64,000 bases of DNA from Streptomyces eurythermus. GTDB taxonomy: Bacteria; Actinomycetota; Actinomycetes; Streptomycetales; Streptomycetaceae. The stretch is taken from contig NZ_BMSK01000003.1 in the NCBI RefSeq assembly GCF_014649115.1, positions 372,001 through 436,000 of the forward strand, given 5' to 3'. Below the pieces are notes generated by a model. It saw nothing but the letters and a program-made list of their open reading frames with translations, did no database searches and had not been told where the DNA came from. The position numbers and the translations under genes are program-made. Positions 38,480 through 45,416 of this stretch are shown here, one piece after another (the first letter of the stretch is position 1; each line of letters begins with the position of its first letter).

Positions 38480-41461
38480 ATGGTGACGTACGCGCAGGCG
38501 CAGGAGCGCGCCGAGGAGTGGATCAACGGCGACGTGCCCGTGTACCAGCACCGTGAGGTGCGGGTGCGGGAGTTCGGGCTGGGGTTCGTGGTGTGGGGCG
38601 AGGACCGTGCGGAGGGTCCGCGTTCGGACGCGGGCGGCCAGCGGTTGGTGATCGCCCGGGACAGCGGGGAGGCCACGTTGTGGCCCGCGCTGCCGGTGGG
38701 TGAGGTGATCCGCCGGTACGAGGAGGAGTACGGCCGTGCCGGGGAGCCGCAGGACGCGGTGCCGGCGCCCGCGCGGCTGGACCTCAATCAGACGTCGTTC
38801 CTGCTGACTCCTCCGGAGTGGTTGCAGGAGGCGGCGGACAAGCTGGGGAACGGGGAACGGGGGGCCGGGGATTCGGCGGGGCCGGCGGGTTCGGCGGGGT
38901 CGAGCGTTTCGGGTGGTTCGAGCGGGTCGACGGGGTCGGCGGACTTGACGGTGGGGGCGGCTTCGGCGGGTGCCGGGGGGCCGGGGGCTGGTGCGCCGGG
39001 GGCGGGGTCCGTCCCGTCGGGTTCGGTCCCGCCGGGAGCGGGGGCGCCGGGTTCGGCTGGGGCTTCGGTTCCGGGTTCGGGTTCGACTGCGGGTTCGGTT
39101 CCGGGTTCGGCTGCGGGTTCGGTTCCGGACCCGGCCTCCGCTTCGGTGGAGTCGGGCGGGGGTACGGTGCCGGGTGCTCCGGGCACGGCCGGTGGGCCGG
39201 GGGTGCCCGCTCCCGCGGAGGTGTCCGAGGGTGCCACGCCCTGGGCCGGGACCGACACGAACGCGGAGTCCGGTGAGGACGACCGTTCCGTGCCGTTGCC
39301 CGCGACGGTGTTCGCGCCGCCGTTGAGCGACTCGGACGACGGGCCGCGGCCCCCGGCGGTCGCGGCTGACGCGCCGACGGCGTTGATGTCGGGCGGCAGC
39401 CAGTTGCCGCCGACGGCGGTCGCACCGGCGCTGGACGCGCCGGGCGCGCCTGCCGCCGGCCGGAGTGACACGCCCCCGCAGGCGCCGGCGGCTCCGGGCA
39501 CGCCCGCGCCGGCAGTACCGCCGTACCCTCCCGCGCACGGCACTCCGCCCCCGCCTTCTCCCATGGCCTCGGGGGCGCCGGGCGCCCCGCAGGGCAGCAC
39601 GCCCGCGCCGCCCGTTCCGTCGTACGGCTATCCGCAGGCGCCGGGTGGTGCGCCGCAGCCTCCGGCGGGCCCGGGTGCGCCCGCGCGTCCGCTGCCGCCG
39701 CACGCGGGGGACATCGCGGACGCGGCGACGAGCAAGGCGGCACCGCCGCCGAAGAAGGGGCGCGGGGGAGTGGGTACGCCCCCTCCGCCTCCGCCGCCGG
39801 GCGCCCCGGGCATGCCGGGCGCGCGCCCGGGGAGTGCGACGCCGCCGCCCGCGCCGGGGGCTCCCGCGGGCGGGTACGTGCCGACGCGGCTGGTGTCGGC
39901 GCTCGGGCCGGAGGGTCCCGAGGTGCAGGCCGGTCCGGGGAGCGCGGAGGGACCGCGGGCGCCGGGCGCGCCGAACGTTCCGGGCGCCCCCAACCCGCCC
40001 GCCGCGCCGCCGGGTACCCCGGGAGGTACGCCCCCGGGCGGTGTGCACCAGGCGGCCACGATGCTGGCCGACCCGAGCCGACCGGGCGAAGGCGCGTCCC
40101 AGCCTCCGGGGGCGCCGCAGCCGCCCGGCGCCCCCCAGCCTCCGGGTGCCCCCGGCACGCCAGGCGCCCAAGCCGCGCCGGGCGCCCCTGGCATGCCCCC
40201 GGTACCGGGCGGCCCGCAGCCTCCCGGCGCGCCCCATGCCCCAGGCGCTCCCGGCGCTCCCGGCGCCGTGCACCAAGCCGAAACCATGCTGGCCGCACCC
40301 CCCGTGGCCGGCGGCCCGGGTGCCGTCGCGCCTCCGGGCGCCGCCCCGCACGCCGCGCCCCCGCCCCCGATGCCGCCCGGCGCGATGCCGCCTCCGGGTG
40401 CGATGCCGCCACCCGGTGCGATGCCGCCTCCGGGTGCGCCCGTGCCGGGGCCGGGGCAGGTGCCGGGGTACGGGTATCCGCAGGGGCAGCCGACCGTGGG
40501 TCCGGGCTATCAGGCCGTTCTGCGCTACCGCGCGCAGGACGGCTCCGAGCAGCAGCTGATCCGGCGTTCGGCGCCGGGCATGCCGCACCCGGAGTGGCAG
40601 ATCTTCCACGAGCTGCGGGCCATGAACGTGCCGCCGGGCCAGGTGCTGGAGCTGCACACCGAGCTGGAGTCGTGTGAGCTGCCGGGTGCCTACTGCGCGC
40701 GGATGATCCGTGAGCAGTGGCCGCAGGCGCGGATCACGAGCATCGCGCCGTACGGCACGGACCACGCGAGCCGGCGTCAGGGCATGCACCAGTTGCTGGC
40801 GCACCAGGGCGAGTTGCACCAGGTGGCGGACGGTCCGGCGCGGCCGGCGCCGGTGCGGGCGCCGCTGCCGCCGGTGCAGGCCGCGCCGCCGGTGCCGCCG
40901 GAGGGGGTCGCGCAGGAGCTGGCCGCGGCGTTCGGGCCGGGGATCTTCCGGTTCGAGCAGCAGGCGGTGTCCCGGCAGGGTGTGCCGCCGGTCGTGGCGC
41001 ACACCCTGGTGGTGGCCGGACTGCCCGTGGACATGGGCCCGTTCTTCTGGGCTCAGGCGCAGCCGGGACGTCCGGTGCCGACGCTGGCGGAGCTGGCGGC
41101 CGAGCGCGGGGTGATGGCGGCGCCGGACGCGGGCTCGTACCTGGTGATGGGCACCGATTTCGGCAAGGCGATCTGTGTGCAGTACGGGACGGCGAACATT
41201 GTGGCCGTGCCGGTGGAGGCGGGGCCGGGCGGTGCGCCGGTGCCGCCGCAGTTCGTGAACTCCGGGCTGCCGGAGTTCGCGCGGTGTCTGGCGTTGCTGG
41301 GCCGGATGTGGCGGTTGAGGTACGGGCTGAACCAGGAGCAGGCCGGCCGCTGGACCGTCGACTTCCAGGCGCAGCTGGCCGCCCTGGACCCGGCGGCGCT
41401 CGGTTCGCCGGAGAGCTGGTGGTCGGTGCTGTTGGAGCAGATGTGGGACGGGCTGTTGTAG
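38480..41461 (+). CDS. YrhB - Pro/Gly linker - deaminase - SUKH-4 protein
   Basis: A 993-residue protein. Residues 1-86 are a YrhB-type immunity domain (TYAQAQERAEEWING and LVIARDSGEATLWPALPVGEVI). Residues 125-675 are a disordered Pro/Gly/Ala linker with repeats such as AMPPPG. Residues 679-790 look like a deaminase of the YwqJ/XOO_2897 superfamily with His703-Pro-Glu705 and Cys732-x6-Cys739 (SCELPGAYCARMI). The C-terminus (about 810-993) fits SUKH-4. No signal peptide or membrane segment is seen. The order immunity-linker-toxin-immunity is unusual. Family names beyond 'deaminase-like' are from memory. Confidence 0.8.
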   Translation: MVTYAQAQERAEEWINGDVPVYQHREVRVREFGLGFVVWGEDRAEGPRSDAGGQRLVIARDSGEATLWPALPVGEVIRRYEEEYGRAGEPQDAVPAPARLDLNQTSFLLTPPEWLQEAADKLGNGERGAGDSAGPAGSAGSSVSGGSSGSTGSADLTVGAASAGAGGPGAGAPGAGSVPSGSVPPGAGAPGSAGASVPGSGSTAGSVPGSAAGSVPDPASASVESGGGTVPGAPGTAGGPGVPAPAEVSEGATPWAGTDTNAESGEDDRSVPLPATVFAPPLSDSDDGPRPPAVAADAPTALMSGGSQLPPTAVAPALDAPGAPAAGRSDTPPQAPAAPGTPAPAVPPYPPAHGTPPPPSPMASGAPGAPQGSTPAPPVPSYGYPQAPGGAPQPPAGPGAPARPLPPHAGDIADAATSKAAPPPKKGRGGVGTPPPPPPPGAPGMPGARPGSATPPPAPGAPAGGYVPTRLVSALGPEGPEVQAGPGSAEGPRAPGAPNVPGAPNPPAAPPGTPGGTPPGGVHQAATMLADPSRPGEGASQPPGAPQPPGAPQPPGAPGTPGAQAAPGAPGMPPVPGGPQPPGAPHAPGAPGAPGAVHQAETMLAAPPVAGGPGAVAPPGAAPHAAPPPPMPPGAMPPPGAMPPPGAMPPPGAPVPGPGQVPGYGYPQGQPTVGPGYQAVLRYRAQDGSEQQLIRRSAPGMPHPEWQIFHELRAMNVPPGQVLELHTELESCELPGAYCARMIREQWPQARITSIAPYGTDHASRRQGMHQLLAHQGELHQVADGPARPAPVRAPLPPVQAAPPVPPEGVAQELAAAFGPGIFRFEQQAVSRQGVPPVVAHTLVVAGLPVDMGPFFWAQAQPGRPVPTLAELAAERGVMAAPDAGSYLVMGTDFGKAICVQYGTANIVAVPVEAGPGGAPVPPQFVNSGLPEFARCLALLGRMWRLRYGLNQEQAGRWTVDFQAQLAALDPAALGSPESWWSVLLEQMWDGLL

Positions 41462-41496
41462 CCCTGCCACCGCGGACGTATCCGCTGTTCGCCGTT

Positions 41497-41530
41497 GTCG
41501 GGCCCTTCGCGCGCGCGTGAAGGGCCCGAC
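41497..41530 (+). terminator. Strong terminator after the toxin/immunity operon
   Basis: A perfect 12-bp stem GTCGGGCCCTTC / GAAGGGCCCGAC with a 10-base GC loop starts 36 bases after the stop of the 993-residue gene. Confidence 0.8.
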
Positions 41531-41683
41531 GCGTGTCTGGTGCACGCCCGACGTGTGCCCGGCGCGCGTTCCGTGTCCGTGCGCCGTTCTGCGGAGTGTC
41601 GGATTATGGCCCTTTATGTCCGATCCAGCAAGATATGCACGAAATCATTCTGTCGTGTAGGTCCGGTGGAGAGGAGTCCCAGG

Positions 41684-42571
41684 GTGAGCAGCGCATCGAT
41701 GCCGCCGCACGGCTTCGCGACCGTCCGGGGGCGCGGCTACCGCCCCGACCAGGTCGACGCCTGCCTGGAGGCGCTGTCCGAGGACCGGGACGCCGCCTGG
41801 GAGCGGGCCGCCCGGCTGACCGTGCTCGCCAAGGACATGGAGGCGGAGGCGGCACGGCTGGGCGAGGTGGTCGCCCAGTTGGAGCCGCAGACGTACGAGG
41901 CGCTGGGGGAAGGCGCCCAGCGGCTGTTCCAGCGGGTGCAGAGCGAGGCGGCCGATCTCAGGGAGCGCACGCGGCGCGCGGCCGCTCAGCGCGTCGCGCG
42001 GGCCGAGGCGGAGGCCGAACGGGTCCGCCGGGAGGCGCGGGAGACGGCGGACGCGGTCCGCGCGGCGGCCGACGAGCACGCCCGCGGACGGATCCTGGCC
42101 GCGCGGGCCGAGGCCAACGGCATCCGGGTCGGGGCCCGGCGCGAGGTGCGGGCGGCGCGCATGGAGTCCCTCGCGCTGGTGCGCGAGGCACGGCAGCGCG
42201 CCGCCGGGATGCTGGCCGAGCACTCCCGGGAGAACGCCGGACGCTGGGCGGCGGCCGAACGCGAGGCGGCCGGGCGGGCGGCCGAGCTGGACGCCCTGCA
42301 CGCCGAGCGGGCGAGCCGGGCCGAGGCCGCGCTGGCGGCGGCCGGGCGGGCCGTGGAGGAGGCCGGGCGGTACGCCCGCCGCTGTGAGGAGCGGGCACGC
42401 GCGCGTGCCGCCGAGATCGTCGCGGACGCGCGCGTGCGCGAGGAGCGCATCGCCCAGGAGACCGAGCGGGTGCTGCGTGAGCACGGCGACACCTGGGACA
42501 CCGTGCAGGCGCACGTGGACTGCGCGCGCGAGAACCTGATGTCGCTGACCGGACGCGTCGTCACCGAGTGA
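41684..42571 (+). CDS. DivIVA-like coiled-coil protein ('cellulose-binding')
   Basis: A 295-residue protein. The N-terminus HGFATVRGRGYRPDQVDACLEAL matches the DivIVA-type lipid-binding and dimerisation motif. The remainder is a long Ala/Glu/Arg coiled coil. Streptomyces homologues are annotated 'cellulose-binding', and relatives such as Scy and FilP form cytoskeletal or polarity scaffolds. GTG at 41684 follows GGAGAGGAG. An AT-rich stretch just upstream (around 41605-41650) is the likely promoter. Its role at hyphal tips is an inference from family. Confidence 0.82.
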   Translation: MSSASMPPHGFATVRGRGYRPDQVDACLEALSEDRDAAWERAARLTVLAKDMEAEAARLGEVVAQLEPQTYEALGEGAQRLFQRVQSEAADLRERTRRAAAQRVARAEAEAERVRREARETADAVRAAADEHARGRILAARAEANGIRVGARREVRAARMESLALVREARQRAAGMLAEHSRENAGRWAAAEREAAGRAAELDALHAERASRAEAALAAAGRAVEEAGRYARRCEERARARAAEIVADARVREERIAQETERVLREHGDTWDTVQAHVDCARENLMSLTGRVVTE

Positions 42572-42576
42572 GCCGG

Positions 42577-42709
42577 CCCGCCGGGTTCACCCCGAAAGCA
42601 CCGGGAACCCCCGGCCGGGTCCACTCGGGGAGCACCGGCAGCCCCCGCCGGGTTCACTCCGGGAGCACCGGCAGCCCCCGCCGGGTTCACTCCGGGAGCA
42701 CCGGGAACC
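42577..42709. repeat. Four-copy 33-bp minisatellite
   Basis: Four imperfect copies start near 42577, 42610, 42644 and 42677, each containing CCGGGTTCAC or a variant, then CGGGAGCACCGGCAG. The array fills the gap between two convergent genes, and the last copy covers the final codons of the DHA2 gene. Confidence 0.8.
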
Positions 42710-44183
42710 GGCGGGGTGCCACCAGCAGCAGCACCACGAACGCCAGGGCCGCCGCGCCCGCCGCGCCGAGGTAGACGGCGTGGACGGCGTCGGCGATGGC
42801 CCGCCGGGTCGCCTCCGGGGCCGTTCCGGCGTCCAGCGCGCGGGTGACGGAGTCCAGGTCGCCGGCCCCGCCCAGCCGCGCGGCCAGCACGCCGTTGGCG
42901 ACGGCGCCGAACAGGGACGCGCCGAGGGTCTGGCCGGTCTGCCGGCAGAACAGCACCGAGGCGGTCGTGGTGCCCCGCTCCGACCAGCCCACGGTCGACT
43001 GCACCCCGATGATCAGCGGCAGCTGGAACAGGCCCAGCGCCCCGCCGAGCAGCAGCATCAGCAGCGTCGGCTGCCACCAGGACCCGGGGTAGGGCAGGAA
43101 CGGGAACGCCAGGAGGATGAGCGTGCCGAGGCCGATGCCGAGCAGCGCGGTGTCCCGGAAGCCGATCCGCCGGTAGACGTGCTGGCTGAGCGCGGCGGAC
43201 ACCGGCCAGCTGAGCGTCCACACCGACAGCACGAACCCGGCGGCCACCGGGCCGAGTCCGAGCACCGACTGGGCGTACGTCGGCAGGAACACCGCGGGCG
43301 CCACCATCAGCAGCCCCAGCGCGCCGAGCGCCAGGTTGACGGCGGCGATGGTCCGGCGCCGCCACACCCAGCCCGGGATGATGGGCTGCGCGGCCCGCCG
43401 CTCCACCGTCACCACCACGGCGGCCAGGGCGAGACCCGTGCCGAACAGGGCCAGCGACGGCGCCGACAGCCACGGCCAGGCGACCCCGCCCTGCACCAGC
43501 GCGGTCAGCAGCACCCCGCCGCAGGCGAACACGGTGAGCGCGCCGGCCCAGTCCACGCGCGTGTGGCGGGCGGTTTCCCGTTCGGGCTCGTGCAGGTGAC
43601 GCACGATCAGCCACAGGGCGGCCGCGCCGATCGGCAGGTTGATCAGGAAGATCCAGCGCCAGTCGGCGTAGGCGGCGAGCACTCCGCCGAGTCCGGGGCC
43701 GGCCACCGCGCTGACCGCCCAGACCGTGGACAGCCGGGACTGGATCCTCGGGCGTTCCGCCAGCGGGTACAGGTCGGCGGCGAGCGTCTGCACGGTGCCC
43801 TGCAACGCCCCGCCGCCCAGGCCCTGGACGATCCGGAACGCGATCAGCGCGCCCATGTTCCAGGCCGCCGCGCACAGCAGCGACCCCGCGAGGAACACGG
43901 CCGCGCCCACCACCAGCACCGGTTTGCGGCCGAAGGTGTCGGAGAGTTTGCCGTAGACGGGGAGCGTGACGGTGACGGCGAGCAGATAGCCGGAGAAGAG
44001 CCAGGAGAAGACGGAGAACCCGCCCAGGTCGCCGACGATCTGGGGAACCGCCGTGGAGACGACGGTGGAGTCCAGCGCCGCCAGTGCCATCGCCAGCATC
44101 AGGGCGGCCACGACCGCCCCCCGGCGCCGTTCCCCCTGGTGCCGGGCCGCGCCGCCGCGTATCGCGGGTGTCGTACTCCCCAC
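42687..44183 (-). CDS. MFS drug exporter, DHA2 (14-TM) family
   Basis: A 498-residue membrane protein. The motif LDSTVVSTAVPQIVGDLGG in helix 1, the loop GKLSDTFGRKPVLVVG and AFRIVQGLGGGALQG are typical of EmrB/QacA-type exporters. Around 14 hydrophobic segments are seen. GTG at 44183 follows GGGGAGGGG. The substrate is unknown, and no regulator is adjacent except the unrelated divergent ABC exporter. The 3' end runs into a minisatellite. Confidence 0.9.
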   Translation of the reverse strand: MGSTTPAIRGGAARHQGERRRGAVVAALMLAMALAALDSTVVSTAVPQIVGDLGGFSVFSWLFSGYLLAVTVTLPVYGKLSDTFGRKPVLVVGAAVFLAGSLLCAAAWNMGALIAFRIVQGLGGGALQGTVQTLAADLYPLAERPRIQSRLSTVWAVSAVAGPGLGGVLAAYADWRWIFLINLPIGAAALWLIVRHLHEPERETARHTRVDWAGALTVFACGGVLLTALVQGGVAWPWLSAPSLALFGTGLALAAVVVTVERRAAQPIIPGWVWRRRTIAAVNLALGALGLLMVAPAVFLPTYAQSVLGLGPVAAGFVLSVWTLSWPVSAALSQHVYRRIGFRDTALLGIGLGTLILLAFPFLPYPGSWWQPTLLMLLLGGALGLFQLPLIIGVQSTVGWSERGTTTASVLFCRQTGQTLGASLFGAVANGVLAARLGGAGDLDSVTRALDAGTAPEATRRAIADAVHAVYLGAAGAAALAFVVLLLVAPRRFPVLPE

Positions 44184-44627
44184 CGCAAACCCCTCCCCTG
44201 CTTCCCGTCGGAAGCTACCCAGGTGCCCCCTGCACCCATGTCTGGGAGGACAGCTTTCCACGCCGGGCCGGCCGGGCCCCGGCATGGCGATGGGTGGAGG
44301 CCGCGCGCGCCGAAGGGTGGAGGCACCCCCGGGAATGCCTCCACCCGTCGGTGGAGACCCCCTAAGGGTTCCTCCGTACCCCGGCTCGGGGACGGTTCGT
44401 CCCGGCGGAGGAGGAGCCCGGCCCAGGGCGCTCCTTAACCTGGTCATACGCCGCTGGGGGGCGGCGGACCGCACCGGCGGGGGTGGGGTTTACCCCCCGG
44501 AAAGACGGGGCTCCGCACCAGCGCGCGACGCCCTCGCCGACCGCGAGACTCAACGACGTACTCAGACGACGACCCGGCACCACCGGGCGCCGTGCACCGA
44601 TCTGTCGACCGACATAGGAGACATACC
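44184..44627. other. Divergent intergenic region, DHA2 / ABC exporter
   Basis: A 444-bp stretch without a convincing gene. It contains the hairpin at 44315-44346 and, near 44440-44460, a TTAACC...CATACG patch that could be the ABC promoter. The AGGAG site at 44616-44620 belongs to the ABC ATPase. Small frames here have poor codon use. Confidence 0.55.
44315..44346. other. 11-bp perfect hairpin in exporter leader region
   Basis: GGGTGGAGGCA (44315-44325) pairs perfectly with TGCCTCCACCC (44336-44346), with a 10-base loop. A related GGGTGGAGGC copy lies just upstream at 44292-44301, so an alternative structure may form. It could be an attenuator or a terminator. Confidence 0.5.
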
Positions 44628-45416
44628 GTGACATCGGCTGTAATGATTCCCAGGCACGGGGGTACTGGAGGGCGTACGGCCGTCGCGGCGCGGGCGCGGC
44701 AGGTCGTCAAGGCGTACGGGTCCGGGGAGACCCGTGTCGTCGCACTGGACAGCGTGGACGTGGACGTCGCCCGCGGCCGGTTCACCGCGATCATGGGCCC
44801 CTCCGGGTCCGGCAAGTCGACCCTGATGCACTGCCTGGCCGGCCTGGACACGGTGACGAGCGGTCACATCTACCTGGACGACACCGAGATCACCGGCCTG
44901 AAGGACAAGAAGCTCACCCAGCTGCGCCGGGACCGCATCGGCTTCATCTTCCAGGCGTTCAACCTGCTGCCCACGCTGAACGCCCTGGAGAACATCACGC
45001 TGCCCATGGACATCGCCGGCCGCAAGCCCGACCGGGCCTGGCTGGAGCGGGTGGTGGAGACCGTCGGGCTCACCGGGCGCCTCAAGCACCGCCCCACCCA
45101 GCTCTCCGGCGGCCAGCAGCAGCGCGTCGCCGTGGCCCGCGCCCTCGCCGCCCGCCCGGAGATCATCTTCGGGGACGAGCCGACCGGAAACCTCGACTCG
45201 CGCGCGGGCGCCGAGGTGCTCGGCTTCCTGCGCCGCTCGGTGGACGAACTCGGCCAGACCATCGTCATGGTCACCCACGACCCGGTGGCCGCCTCCTACG
45301 CCGACCGGGTGCTCTACCTCGCCGACGGCCGCATCGTCGACGAGATGTACCAGCCGACGGCCGAACAGGTCCTGGACCGCATGAAGGACTTCGACGCCCG
45401 GGGGCGTACGTCGTGA
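44628..45416 (+). CDS. ABC transporter ATPase (LolD/MacB type)
   Basis: A 262-residue ATPase. Walker A GPSGSGKST, Q-loop FIFQAFNLLPTLNALENI, signature LSGGQQQRVAVARAL, Walker B IIFGDEPTGNLDS and the H-loop MVTHD are complete. GTG at 44628 has AGGAG 7 bp upstream. The stop overlaps the permease start (GTGA). With the permease it forms an exporter-type system for lipids, peptides or antibiotics. Confidence 0.94.
   Translation: MTSAVMIPRHGGTGGRTAVAARARQVVKAYGSGETRVVALDSVDVDVARGRFTAIMGPSGSGKSTLMHCLAGLDTVTSGHIYLDDTEITGLKDKKLTQLRRDRIGFIFQAFNLLPTLNALENITLPMDIAGRKPDRAWLERVVETVGLTGRLKHRPTQLSGGQQQRVAVARALAARPEIIFGDEPTGNLDSRAGAEVLGFLRRSVDELGQTIVMVTHDPVAASYADRVLYLADGRIVDEMYQPTAEQVLDRMKDFDARGRTS

Noticed and set aside
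38129..41545. 1138-codon Arg-rich open frame opposite the SUKH-4 gene
   Set aside because: Its Arg/Pro-rich content mirrors the Pro/Gly/Ala linker codons on the plus strand.
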